Below are positions 16,492-25,166 of a DNA stretch of 64,000 nt, piece by piece. The notes beneath the pieces are model-generated. The model was not told the DNA's origin and made no database searches. It was given only the letters and a program-made list of their open reading frames with translations. A program made the position numbers and the translations under genes. The stretch is from positions 1-64,000 of the forward strand of contig VFZF01000011.1 of NCBI GenBank assembly GCA_016871335.1, read 5' to 3'. Source of the stretch: Acidimicrobiia bacterium (GTDB lineage Bacteria > Acidobacteriota > Vicinamibacteria > Vicinamibacterales > SCN-69-37). The first letter of the stretch is position 1. Each line of letters opens with the position of its first letter.

Positions 16492-17143
16492 GCAACTCCT
16501 TCAACGTGCCGTACAGCCCGTGGGCTGCAATGTACGCCTCGACCGCGTCCGGTACAAGGCCTGAAAGCGACTGGCCGGCGGCAACCGCCGCGCGGACCAT
16601 GGTCGATGATACCGGTGCCGTCGGCGCGTCCACCAGCACGATACACGGCTGTGACGACCCCGGCCATGCGTCCGTGGACACCATGCGCGAGGCCAGCGCC
16701 GGCAGGGCTCCTCGCAGCGCCGGTGCCGGATGCCCCGGCCGCGACACCACCGCAAAACTCACGCGGTCGAGCAGTTCGTCCACCCGGTGCCACGACAGAA
16801 TCCCGACAAACGCGTCGGCGCCGGTGATGACCACCAGCGAATTCAGATCGACCCCCAGGGCGTCGAGCCGGTCCATCGTGGTGGCCGTGTAGGACGGCCC
16901 CTGTCCGTCCAGCTCGATGGTCGAGACCTCAAGCCAGGGTTCCACAGCGGCCAGACGAGCCATCTCTGCCCGGTCGGTCGCAGACGCGAAGGGCTGTGGC
17001 CGATGCGGCGGAATCCGGGACGGCACCAACGTGACGCGTTCCAGGCCGAGCGACGCATGCGCCGCGCGCGCGACGTCGAGGTGGCCGTTGTGAATGGGGT
17101 CAAACGTGCCCCCCAGCCACCCACGCCGTGCGACCGTCGTCAT
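16484..17143 (-). CDS. nadD: Nicotinate-mononucleotide adenylyltransferase
   Basis: A 219-residue nucleotidyltransferase making nicotinate adenine dinucleotide in NAD synthesis. The nucleotide-binding motif GGTFDPIHNGH is at 11-21, and the C-terminal ISSTxIR motif appears as VSSTMVR. Length and order (obgE-nadD-rsfS) match the common bacterial arrangement. It starts 7 bases after the obgE stop. Confidence 0.95.
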   Translation of the reverse strand: MTTVARRGWLGGTFDPIHNGHLDVARAAHASLGLERVTLVPSRIPPHRPQPFASATDRAEMARLAAVEPWLEVSTIELDGQGPSYTATTMDRLDALGVDLNSLVVITGADAFVGILSWHRVDELLDRVSFAVVSRPGHPAPALRGALPALASRMVSTDAWPGSSQPCIVLVDAPTAPVSSTMVRAAVAAGQSLSGLVPDAVEAYIAAHGLYGTLKELHE

Positions 17144-17150
17144 CTGCCGA

Positions 17151-18194
17151 TCAGGCCTCGTCGTCGGTCCGCGTCTTCACGATGGTCCACATCGCTTCGA
17201 GCAGCGCCGGCAGGCCTTCACCGGTGACCGCCGAGATTGGATAGAGCGGGATCTTCTTCTTCTTGAGGTGTTTCTTGAGCGCCTCGAGCCGGGCCGGGTC
17301 GTCCAGCGCATCGATCTTGTTGGCGGCCGCAATCTGCGGTTTCGCCGCGAGCGATTCAGCCACATCCTCGCCGGTGCCCACGAACTGCTTGAGCTCGTTG
17401 CGGATGACTTCGAAGTCCTGCACCGGATCGCGGCCCGAGAATGACGACACGTCGATCACGTGGACGAGCACCTTGGTGCGCTCGAGGTGCGCGAGGAACT
17501 TCATGCCGAGGCCGTGGCCCTCGTGGGCGCCTTCGATGAGTCCGGGCACGTCAGCCACCACAAAACTCCGTTCGTCGCTGAGGCTGACAACGCCGAGGTT
17601 CGGGGTGAGTGTGGTGAAGGGGTAGTCGGCGATCTTTGGCTTGGCGGCCGAGACGCGCGAGATGAGTGTGGATTTGCCGGCGTTGGGATATCCGACGAGA
17701 CCGACGTCGGCGAGCAGCTTCAGCCGCAGGCGCAGGACCCGGGCTTCGCCTTCTTCGCCCGGTTCAACCTTGCGTGGCGCGCGGTTGGTGGGCGTCGCGA
17801 AGGCGGCGTTGCCGCGGCCGCCGCGGCCACCCTTGGCCACCATCACCCGGTCGCCGGCTTTGGCCAGGTCGGCCAGCAGAATCATTTCGCCGTCGGCGCC
17901 GGTCTCGTACACGACGGTGCCGGGCGGCACCTCGAGTGTGAGGTCGGAGCCGTCGGCACCCGTGCAGTTGGAGCCCATGCCATGGACGCCGCGCTGCGCG
18001 TTGAATTCGGGATGGAAGCGGTAGTTGACGAGCGTGTTCTGGTGGAGTGTGGCGACCAGGTAGACCGAGCCGCCCTTGCCCCCGTCACCGCCGGAGGGAC
18101 CTCCGCGCGGGACAAACTTCTCTCGGCGGAAGGCCATGCAGCCATTGCCGCCGTCGCCGGCTTTTACGCTGACGTCGACTTCGTCGACAAACAC
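17151..18194 (-). CDS. obgE: Obg GTPase
   Basis: A 347-residue ribosome-assembly GTPase. The glycine-rich Obg fold covers about 1-158 ([28 protein letters not shown]), and the G domain follows with G1 [10 protein letters not shown]3 [12 protein letters not shown] and G4 NKID. It lacks the C-terminal OCT domain found in Gram-positive members. It sits directly downstream of rpmA with no gap, the standard rplU-rpmA-obgE cluster linking ribosomal proteins to 50S maturation. Confidence 0.97.
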   Translation of the reverse strand: MFVDEVDVSVKAGDGGNGCMAFRREKFVPRGGPSGGDGGKGGSVYLVATLHQNTLVNYRFHPEFNAQRGVHGMGSNCTGADGSDLTLEVPPGTVVYETGADGEMILLADLAKAGDRVMVAKGGRGGRGNAAFATPTNRAPRKVEPGEEGEARVLRLRLKLLADVGLVGYPNAGKSTLISRVSAAKPKIADYPFTTLTPNLGVVSLSDERSFVVADVPGLIEGAHEGHGLGMKFLAHLERTKVLVHVIDVSSFSGRDPVQDFEVIRNELKQFVGTGEDVAESLAAKPQIAAANKIDALDDPARLEALKKHLKKKKIPLYPISAVTGEGLPALLEAMWTIVKTRTDDEA

Positions 18195-18467
18195 TTACGC
18201 CTTGTCAGCGATGGCCACGGGGACGATGCTGATGAAGCGTCCACGCTGCCCCTTGTCGCTGAACTTCACGGTGCCCGTGACCTTCGCGAAGAGGGTGTCG
18301 TCTTTGCCGAGGCCGACGTGCAGACCCGGGTTGAACTTGCGGCCGCGCTGGCGCACGAGAATCGTGCCTCCGCTGACCAGATTGCCGTCGTGGCTCTTCA
18401 CTCCGAGGCGCTGCGACTGTGAGTCGCGGCCGTTACGTGAACTGCCCTGTCCTTTTTTAGTAGCCAT
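18195..18467 (-). CDS. rpmA: 50S ribosomal protein L27
   Basis: A 90-residue L27, whose N-terminus reaches toward the peptidyl-transferase centre. The conserved [13 protein letters not shown] and [10 protein letters not shown] blocks are present, and no cleavable Firmicutes-type N-terminal extension is seen. It ends on the base before obgE begins and lies 9 bases after rplU. Confidence 0.98.
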   Translation of the reverse strand: MATKKGQGSSRNGRDSQSQRLGVKSHDGNLVSGGTILVRQRGRKFNPGLHVGLGKDDTLFAKVTGTVKFSDKGQRGRFISIVPVAIADKA

Positions 18468-18476
18468 GGTTCTCTC

Positions 18477-18791
18477 TTACGCGTTGATCGCGGTGACCTT
18501 GACGCGGGTCAGCTGCGAGCGGTGGCCGATAGTTTTGCGTTCCTGCTTGCGACGCTTCATCTTGAACACCCGGATCTTCTTGCCCTGGGTCTGCTCTTCG
18601 ATGACGCCGGTCACGGTGGCGCCGGTGATGTAGGGGGCACCGGTCAGCACGTCGCCGCCGTCCTTGCCGACGAGCAGCACGCGGTCGAACGTGAATTCGG
18701 CGCCCGGCTCGAGGTCCAGATGATCAACGACAACAACCGCGCCTGGCGTGACTTTTTCCTGCCGGCCGCCGGCTTCGACAATGGCGAACAT
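18477..18791 (-). CDS. rplU: 50S ribosomal protein L21
   Basis: A 104-residue L21, binding 23S rRNA early in 50S assembly. It starts MFAIVEAGGRQEKV and contains the typical C-terminal KMKRRKQERKTIGHRS basic block. A GGGGAGAG Shine-Dalgarno sequence lies just upstream of the ATG at 18791. It is the first gene of the rplU-rpmA-obgE-nadD-rsfS run. Confidence 0.98.
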   Translation of the reverse strand: MFAIVEAGGRQEKVTPGAVVVVDHLDLEPGAEFTFDRVLLVGKDGGDVLTGAPYITGATVTGVIEEQTQGKKIRVFKMKRRKQERKTIGHRSQLTRVKVTAINA

Positions 18792-18879
18792 TTCAGACTC
18801 TCCCCGCTAACGTAAAGGTCGCCCTATGGGCACCATTGGAGGCTGCCGTAGGAACCTCCAAGTGTAAGCACAATGGGGC

Positions 18880-18919
18880 AATTAGGCAATGGGGCAATGC
18901 ATTGCCTCATTGCCTAATT
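18880..18919. repeat. 40-bp zero-loop palindrome between rplU and the lipoprotein gene
   Basis: The arms 18880-18899 and 18900-18919 are reverse complements with one mismatch, and are built from repeated GGCAATG-like units (TTAGGCAATGGGGCAATG on the left). The stem lies in the 139 bases between the end of the lipoprotein gene and the rplU start, on the same strand. As RNA it would form a long, fairly AT-rich cruciform stem, suitable as a terminator of the upstream gene. The remaining intergenic bases show no gene. Confidence 0.55.
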
Positions 18920-18930
18920 GGCTAATTGCT

Positions 18931-19689
18931 TCATTTCAAAAGGGTTCTTGTCCCTTTGATCTTCTGCGTGCTGAGGGTGCTCAGGAACCCCGGCAGGAGC
19001 CGGTCCATCAGCTCGAAGTAGGAGGACAGGGGCGGGGTATTGTTCATCGCCGAGTAGAGGGTTTCCTCCCGGAACGACTCGCTGTACAGCTGCACCCCGG
19101 TGCGGCCGTCGATGAAGATGAACTTGGGGACCAGGGCGTAGCCCTTGCGGTCCTCGAAGCGCTGCACGTCCTGCACCGACCGGCGCCCATAGGCGTCGAG
19201 CACTTCCTGCGACCGGCGGACCATGCCGCTGCGCTCCACGTCCGTGAAGAGGATGGACCCGGTGATGATGAGCGGCGCCTGGTATTCCTCGCCGAGGCGC
19301 TTCCAATAGTCGACGTCCGCGAAGATCTCCTCGTAGGGCTGGAGGTCCCGCTCGGTCAGGATCGCCGCCGGGGCCGCTTCCGGGGCCTGACCGGCCGCCT
19401 TGCGGCGGCGGTCCACCTCGTCCACCAGGTTCATGACGTCCGAGTCGACCACGCGAAGGTCCGAGCGGTTCCGCAGCTGGCTGCGGAGCAGGCGCACGGT
19501 TTCGCTGTTGGCGTCGACGTCCTTCGACCCGCCCGAGAGGAAGCCGAGAATCAGCACGCGCTGAAAGGCCGAGACGTCGAGCTTCGCCTGGATGGGCGTC
19601 TCGATCCCGACGTCATAAAACTTCAGGCAGCCTGACGCGCCGAGCGTCAGCGCAAGACTAGCGATCGCGGCGACGGTTCTGGCGCTCAT
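18931..19689 (-). CDS. Hypothetical envelope lipoprotein
   Basis: A 252-residue protein with a signal peptide and lipobox ending LGASGC (C21). The mature part begins KFYDVGIETPIQAKLD, followed by RVLILGFLSGGSKDVDANSETVRLLRSQLR and a mid-region PLIITGSILFTDVE. The alternation resembles the CsgG/LpoB-type alpha/beta lipoprotein fold, but this is weak pattern recognition. It overlaps the end of the TPR gene by 32 bases and so is co-translated with it. The partner suggests an outer-membrane assembly or scaffold pair. Function is unknown. Confidence 0.7.
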   Translation of the reverse strand: MSARTVAAIASLALTLGASGCLKFYDVGIETPIQAKLDVSAFQRVLILGFLSGGSKDVDANSETVRLLRSQLRNRSDLRVVDSDVMNLVDEVDRRRKAAGQAPEAAPAAILTERDLQPYEEIFADVDYWKRLGEEYQAPLIITGSILFTDVERSGMVRRSQEVLDAYGRRSVQDVQRFEDRKGYALVPKFIFIDGRTGVQLYSESFREETLYSAMNNTPPLSSYFELMDRLLPGFLSTLSTQKIKGTRTLLK

Positions 19690-20044
19690 AGATCTCCATG
19701 AACAGATCGTAGTTCTGCTGGACGTAGATGTTCTTCGGGTCGAGTTTCCGAGCGCGCTCGTACGCCTTCAGCGCCTCGTCGAACTTGCCGGCCTGTTCGT
19801 AGGCGATGGCGAGATTGTTCCAGGCCGACGGGTAGGTGGGGTCGAGTTCGACCGCCTTCTCCCAGCGGAACTCGGCCTCTTTCCACAGGTTCTTCTGTGC
19901 CAGCTCAATGCCGAACTGCACCTGCTCCTTGGAGTCGGAGCGCCGGTCAGCCAGCAGCAGCGGGGTGGATGTCAGAACAAGCACCGCCATCAATGCGGCG
20001 GCGCCCGCCCGCTGTTGCCAGAGAGACGAGGAATGTTTCTTCAT
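19658..20044 (-). CDS. Exported TPR-repeat protein
   Basis: A 128-residue protein with a signal sequence (hydrophobic 12-31) and about two and a half tetratricopeptide repeats (WKEAEFRWEKAVELDPTYPSAWNNLAIAYEQ, then GKFDEALKAYERARKLDPKN). TPRs bind partner proteins. Its 3' end overlaps the lipoprotein gene by 32 bases, so the two may form a periplasmic complex. Divergent to dprA. Confidence 0.8.
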   Translation of the reverse strand: MKKHSSSLWQQRAGAAALMAVLVLTSTPLLLADRRSDSKEQVQFGIELAQKNLWKEAEFRWEKAVELDPTYPSAWNNLAIAYEQAGKFDEALKAYERARKLDPKNIYVQQNYDLFMEIYERQNRRRDR

Positions 20045-20051
20045 AGACTCG

Positions 20052-21044
20052 ATGCCCCACTATACCCCCGTACGCAGGAAGCGCAATCTCTTTGCCGACA
20101 GGTCCTCGCAGAATCTGCCAACCCCTCCTGATGTGACCGTCATGCCGCCTGGCATCTGCCCTGCATCTGCGGGACACATGGCACCTGAAGCGGACGGCAT
20201 CACTCTGGTCACGTCCTGGGACGCCGGGTATCCTGCCCGGCTCAAACACATCACCGATCCCCCGGCAGGCCTCTGGCGGCGAGGGCCGCTCGACTGGGAC
20301 GGCAAAGCCGTGGCCATCGTTGGCTCTCGCACCGCCACGCCGGCCGGGGTGCTTGTGGCCCGCCAACTCAGCCGGGACCTCGCCGAGCGGGGGTACATCA
20401 TCGTATCCGGCCTCGCGGCCGGCATTGACGGCGCCGCCCATCAGGCCGCTCTGGATGCCGGCGGGGCCACCCTGGCCGTGCTCGGCTGCGGCGTGGACGT
20501 CGTTTATCCGTCTTGCCATCGTACGCTGGCGGCCGCCATTGCCGAAACCGGATGTCTGGCCAGCGAGTTCTCGCCGGGAACGCCGCCGCGCCCGTGGCAG
20601 TTTCCCTTACGGAATCGCATCATCAGCGGATTGTCACAGGCCGTCATCGTTGTCGAGGCCTCCGAACGGAGCGGATCGCTGATCACTGCCAGGACAGCGC
20701 TTGAGCAGGGGCGTGATGTGTTGGCCGTGCCAGGCAGTGTGGCGTCCGGTCGGTACCGGGGATGCCACGCGCTGATTCGGGACGGCGCCCGGCTCGTCGA
20801 AACGGTCAAGGACGTGGTCGAGGAACTCGAGGGGCTTACCCTGGAGAATCCAGCGGTGTCTGCCTCCAACTCCCTGTTTATCAGTTATTTGGAGCCAGTC
20901 ATGGCTCGGGCTGAGACCTACACGATCGACGACCTGGCGGAACGCACTGGGCGACCGGTCGCGGAACTTCTGACCGAGCTTGGGCACCTGGAAATAGGGG
21001 GGCGGATCGCTCGGACTTCGGCCGGCCGATTCGTACGTGTGTGA
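20052..21044 (+). CDS. dprA: DNA-processing protein DprA
   Basis: A DprA/Smf protein that loads RecA on incoming single-stranded DNA. The Rossmann core contains VAIVGSRTATPAG, SGLAAGIDGAAHQAAL and LGCGVDVVYP. The C-terminal winged-helix domain (TYTIDDLAERTGRPVAELLTELGHLEIGGRI) is kept, while a complete N-terminal SAM-like domain is not visible. The start is uncertain: ATG at 20052, 20142 or 20178 are all in frame and none has a strong Shine-Dalgarno sequence. The core fold begins just after 20178. It sits 47 bases before topA, as in many bacteria. Confidence 0.88.
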   Translation: MPHYTPVRRKRNLFADRSSQNLPTPPDVTVMPPGICPASAGHMAPEADGITLVTSWDAGYPARLKHITDPPAGLWRRGPLDWDGKAVAIVGSRTATPAGVLVARQLSRDLAERGYIIVSGLAAGIDGAAHQAALDAGGATLAVLGCGVDVVYPSCHRTLAAAIAETGCLASEFSPGTPPRPWQFPLRNRIISGLSQAVIVVEASERSGSLITARTALEQGRDVLAVPGSVASGRYRGCHALIRDGARLVETVKDVVEELEGLTLENPAVSASNSLFISYLEPVMARAETYTIDDLAERTGRPVAELLTELGHLEIGGRIARTSAGRFVRV

Positions 21045-21091
21045 TGCCGCTGCTTGACGCCATGGCCTTGATTGGGCCACGGTGAGGGGCA

Positions 21092-23797
21092 ATGCCAAAG
21101 CCGCTCGTAATCGTGGAATCGCCCGCCAAAGCGAAAACCATCTCAAAATTCCTCGGAAAAGACTGGGTCGTTGAGGCCTCGATCGGTCACGTCCGCGACT
21201 TGCCGGGTGCCGCGGCGGAGATTCCCGCTGCGCTTAAGAGCGAGGCCTGGGCCCGGCTGGGTGTGAATGTCGACAATGGGTATGCGCCGCTATATGTGGT
21301 GCCGAGTGAAAAGAAGACGAAGATTCGGGAGCTGAAGGCCAAACTCAAGGACGCCAGCGCCCTGTACCTGGCGACGGACGAAGACCGCGAAGGGGAAGCG
21401 ATCTCCTGGCATCTGACGGAGCTGTTGCAGCCGAAGGTGCCGGTCAAGCGGATGGTCTTCCACGAAATCACCAAGGCGGCGATTCAGGAGGCGGTCGACA
21501 ACTGCCGCGATGTGGACACGCGGCTGGTGGATGCGCAAGAAGCCCGGAGAATTCTCGACCGTCTGTACGGCTACGAAGTGAGCCCGGTGTTGTGGCGCAA
21601 GATCGCGCCGCGGCTCTCGGCCGGTCGTGTGCAGAGCGTCGCTACGCGACTGATCGTTGAGCGCGAAAAAGAGCGCATGGCGTTCACGTCGGCGGCGTGG
21701 TGGGATGCCAACGTCACGCTCGAACACAATGCGATGCGCTTCAAGGCGCAGGTGATCTCGCTCGACGGCCAGGTGCTGGCGCAGGGGCGCGACTTCGGAT
21801 CGGACGGCAGACTCACAGCCGGCCGCAAGGTCGTGGTGCTCAACGAAGCACGCGCCATGACTCTGGCTGCAGGTCTTCAGGGACAAGCCGCGCGCGTGCG
21901 GTCGGTCGAGGAGAAGGAATACGGGTCGTCGCCCAAGGCGCCGTTCACGACATCCACGTTTCAGCAGGAAGCCGGCCGCAAACTCGGCATGACCGCCCGG
22001 CGCGCGATGCAGGCCGCACAGCGGCTGTACGAAAACGGTTTCATCACCTACATGCGAACCGACAGCACGTCGTTGTCAGGGCAGGCCGTGCAGGCGGCGC
22101 GCAGCCTGGTGACCAGCCGGTACGGCGCGGAGTATCTGCCCAAGACGCCCCGCACCTGGCAGGGCAAGTCGCGGAATGCGCAGGAAGCCCACGAAGCGAT
22201 CCGTCCCGCTGGCGAGACGTTCCTGGATCCCGATGCAGTCGAGCGCGAGATGGGGACCGATGAGGCGCGCGTCTACGATCTGATCTGGAAGCGCACGGTC
22301 GCATCACAGATGGCGGATGCACGCATGAAGAGCGTCGCGGCCACCTTTGATGCCGCGTTGAGCTCCGGCGGCAGCGCGGAGTTGGTGGCGCGTGGGCGGA
22401 CCGTGTTGTTTGACGGCTTCCTGCGTGCGTACGTGGAAGGCCGCGACGAAGCTGAGGTCGCCGACCGCGCCGAGGATCAGGAAGATGTGCTGCCGGCGCT
22501 TGCGACCGGCGACACCGCGCGTGTGGCCGAGGCATCGCCCGCCGGGCACAACACCAAACCACCGGCGCGTTACACGGAAGCCGGGTTGGTGCAGCGGCTC
22601 GAAGAACTCGGGATCGGCCGGCCGTCGACCTACGCGAGCATCATCGCGACAATCATTGACAGAGAGTACGTGGCCAAACGCGGCGCGGCGCTGGTGCCGA
22701 CACCTCTCGCCTTTGCCGTCGTCCATCTCATGACGGCGCTCGAGCCGGCGCTGGTCGACTATTCCTTCACGGCCGAGATGGAGGACGACCTCGACGCGAT
22801 TGCGCGTGGCGAACTCAAGCGCAACACCTTCCTCGAGCGCTTCTACCACGGCTCCAAACCCGGCCTCCACGCCATCGTCAACGATCGCGCGACGGCGATT
22901 GATCCGAAGGTGATTGGCACCATCTCGCTGGGGATGAAGGACGGCATTCCGCTGAATTTGCGGGTCGGCCGTTTTGGTCCGTATATCGAGTTTGGTGAAT
23001 CGCGCGCGAGTGTGCCTGAGGGACTGGCACCCGATGAGATCACCTTGGACAAGGCCGCCGAGCTGATCGCCACGGCGAGTCAGGCCGAAGAACCACTCGG
23101 ACACGGCAACAACGGTGAACCGGTGTTTCTGCGAACGGGTCGCTTTGGTCCGTACGTGCAACTGGGCATCGACCCCGACAAAGAGGGACCCAGGCCCAAG
23201 CGGGCATCCCTGCTCAAGTCGATGAGTCCGAAGTCCGTCACGCTTGAGCAGGCGCTCAAGCTGCTGTCGCTACCACGACTGCTTGGCAACGATGTGGACG
23301 GCAATCCGATCACTGCGGCCCTGGGCCGCTTCGGTCCGTATCTCGCGAAGCAGATTCCTGATGCGCCGAAGCCGGATTATCGCAATCTGAAGACCGAGGA
23401 TCAGTTGTTCGCCATCACGCTCGACGAAGCGCGCGCGATCTACGCGCAGCCCAAGAGTTTCCGGCGCGGCGGTGGTGGCGTGGCACAGGCGCCACTGAGA
23501 ACCCTTGGTCCCGACCCGGTCTCTGGTGCGCCGATCGTGATCAAGGATGGGCGGTACGGTCCCTACTGCTCGGACGGCACCACGAACGCGTCGTTGCCCA
23601 AGGGCACGGCTATCGAAGACGTGACGCTTGAACAGGCGGCGAGGCTGCTGGACGAGCGGCGCGGATTGGCCCCGGCAAAGAAGAAGGCGAAGAAGGGCGC
23701 GACCGCCAGAAAGACTGTGGCGAAGAAGACTGTTGCCAGGAAAGCCACAGTGAAAAAAGCCGCAGCCACGAAGGCCCCGGCGAAAAAGCGTGGGTAA
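21092..23797 (+). CDS. topA: DNA topoisomerase I
   Basis: A 901-residue type IA topoisomerase that relaxes negative supercoils. The Toprim domain starts LVIVESPAKAKTISKFLG, with DEDREGEA. The catalytic tyrosine is Y320 in FITYMRTDSTSLSG. The C-terminal part has at least three repeats built around GRFGPYV/I (near residues 630, 685 and 745) instead of zinc ribbons. It ends in a roughly 40-residue Lys/Ala-rich tail (AKKKAKKGATARKTVAKK and onward), probably for DNA binding. Its stop overlaps the trmFO start by 8 bases. Confidence 0.96.
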   Translation: MPKPLVIVESPAKAKTISKFLGKDWVVEASIGHVRDLPGAAAEIPAALKSEAWARLGVNVDNGYAPLYVVPSEKKTKIRELKAKLKDASALYLATDEDREGEAISWHLTELLQPKVPVKRMVFHEITKAAIQEAVDNCRDVDTRLVDAQEARRILDRLYGYEVSPVLWRKIAPRLSAGRVQSVATRLIVEREKERMAFTSAAWWDANVTLEHNAMRFKAQVISLDGQVLAQGRDFGSDGRLTAGRKVVVLNEARAMTLAAGLQGQAARVRSVEEKEYGSSPKAPFTTSTFQQEAGRKLGMTARRAMQAAQRLYENGFITYMRTDSTSLSGQAVQAARSLVTSRYGAEYLPKTPRTWQGKSRNAQEAHEAIRPAGETFLDPDAVEREMGTDEARVYDLIWKRTVASQMADARMKSVAATFDAALSSGGSAELVARGRTVLFDGFLRAYVEGRDEAEVADRAEDQEDVLPALATGDTARVAEASPAGHNTKPPARYTEAGLVQRLEELGIGRPSTYASIIATIIDREYVAKRGAALVPTPLAFAVVHLMTALEPALVDYSFTAEMEDDLDAIARGELKRNTFLERFYHGSKPGLHAIVNDRATAIDPKVIGTISLGMKDGIPLNLRVGRFGPYIEFGESRASVPEGLAPDEITLDKAAELIATASQAEEPLGHGNNGEPVFLRTGRFGPYVQLGIDPDKEGPRPKRASLLKSMSPKSVTLEQALKLLSLPRLLGNDVDGNPITAALGRFGPYLAKQIPDAPKPDYRNLKTEDQLFAITLDEARAIYAQPKSFRRGGGGVAQAPLRTLGPDPVSGAPIVIKDGRYGPYCSDGTTNASLPKGTAIEDVTLEQAARLLDERRGLAPAKKKAKKGATARKTVAKKTVARKATVKKAAATKAPAKKRG

Positions 23798-25166
23798 CGT
23801 CCGAATCGTTGGCGGTGGGCTGGCCGGCTGTGAGGCGGCTTGGCAGGCGGCGTCTCTTGGCGTCGATGTCACCATTTACGAGATGCGTCCGGTGCGGCCG
23901 ACGGCGGTGCACCAGACCGATCGCCTCGCCGAGCTCGTCTGCAGCAATTCGTTTCGCGGCGACAAACTCGACAACGCCGTCGGGTTGCTCAAGGAAGAGA
24001 TGCGCCGGCTCGGCTCGCTCGTCATGCGCGTGGCCGACGACGTGCGCGTGCCCGCCGGCGCCGCGCTGGCGGTGGATCGTCACCAGTTCGCCGATCGCGT
24101 CACCGCGGCCATCGAGGCGCACCCGCGTATTCGGGTCGAACGCGGTGAAGTCACGGCCATCCCGGCGTCATCCCCAGACCACCCCGTCATCGTCGCCACC
24201 GGCCCGTTGACGTCCGATGCACTGTCGGCGGATATCGCCGCCTTCGTCGGCCGAGACCACCTGGCGTTCTTCGACGCCATCAGCCCGATCGTGCTCGCCG
24301 AATCGATCGACATGTCGAAGGTTTTCCGCGCGTCTCGGTGGAACCGATCGCTTCGGGGGAAGACGGAAATGAGCTCGGAGGCGATTTCTCCGGAAATCGC
24401 CTCCGAGCTCATTTCCGAAGGCGACTATCTCAACTGTCCCTTGACGAAGGACGAGTACCTCGCGTTTCACCAGGCGATCGTGACGGCGGAGAAGACCGAA
24501 GGGCATGACATCGACAACACGAAGTTTTTCGAGGGGTGTCTGCCGATCGAGGTGATGGCGCATCGCGGGGTGGACACGCTGCGATTTGGGCCGATGAAGC
24601 CAGCTGGGCTCGATGTGCCGGCGACGGGGCGGTGGGCGTATGCGATCGTGCAGTTGCGGCAGGACACACTCGCCGGCGACCATTACAGCCTCGTCGGTTT
24701 TCAGACGCAGATGAAGTGGGGCGAACAGGCCCGCGTGCTGAAGATGATCCCCGGCCTCGAACACGCGGAGTTTGTGCGGTTCGGCATGATTCATCGCAAC
24801 ACGTACATCAACGGTCCGACGGTGTTGACCGATACCTGGCAGACGCGCACACGCCCTGACTTGTTCTTCGCCGGACAGGTGTCGGGGGTTGAAGGGTATG
24901 TGGAATCCGCGGCGTCCGGGTTGGTCGCCGGGTGGAATGCCGCACTGCTGTCGCTGGGCCGCGATCCCCGTCCGGCGCCGCGCACCACGGCCATCGGTGC
25001 GCTCGCGTACTACGTGTCGAACGCCGATCCCACCCACTACAACCCGACGAACATCACATTCGGCATCATGCCGCCGCTTGAGGCTCCATCAAGGAGCAAG
25101 AGCGAACGCCAACTCGCGACCAGCACACGCGCCCTTGAGGCGCTGGCGTCATGGGCAGGTGACTGA
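23790..25166 (+). CDS. trmFO: Folate-dependent tRNA U54 methyltransferase, with an in-frame palindromic insertion
   Basis: A 458-residue flavoprotein methylating U54 of tRNA with methylene-tetrahydrofolate. The FAD site VRIVGGGLAGCEAA, VCSNSFRG (C51) and the catalytic cysteine block FFEGCLPIEVMAHRG are present. From residue 192 an extra segment, EMSSEAISPEIASELISE, stands between SRWNR and GDYLNCPL, where relatives have a short loop. It is encoded by the perfect palindrome at 24364-24417. Without it the length would be normal, so the insertion is tolerated or recent. GTG start overlapping topA; the TGA overlaps the xerC ATG. Confidence 0.95.
   Translation: MGNVRIVGGGLAGCEAAWQAASLGVDVTIYEMRPVRPTAVHQTDRLAELVCSNSFRGDKLDNAVGLLKEEMRRLGSLVMRVADDVRVPAGAALAVDRHQFADRVTAAIEAHPRIRVERGEVTAIPASSPDHPVIVATGPLTSDALSADIAAFVGRDHLAFFDAISPIVLAESIDMSKVFRASRWNRSLRGKTEMSSEAISPEIASELISEGDYLNCPLTKDEYLAFHQAIVTAEKTEGHDIDNTKFFEGCLPIEVMAHRGVDTLRFGPMKPAGLDVPATGRWAYAIVQLRQDTLAGDHYSLVGFQTQMKWGEQARVLKMIPGLEHAEFVRFGMIHRNTYINGPTVLTDTWQTRTRPDLFFAGQVSGVEGYVESAASGLVAGWNAALLSLGRDPRPAPRTTAIGALAYYVSNADPTHYNPTNITFGIMPPLEAPSRSKSERQLATSTRALEALASWAGD
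24364..24417. repeat. Palindromic repeat, copy 1, inside trmFO
   Basis: A perfect 25-bp inverted repeat with a four-base loop (tccg). The arm contains GAGCTCGGAGGCGATTTC. A second copy with the same arm, except for one compensated C-G to T-A change, lies at 35571-35629. Here it is read through in trmFO as 18 open codons. The insertion keeps the reading frame and avoids the TGA that the same arm shows in another frame. Confidence 0.85.
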
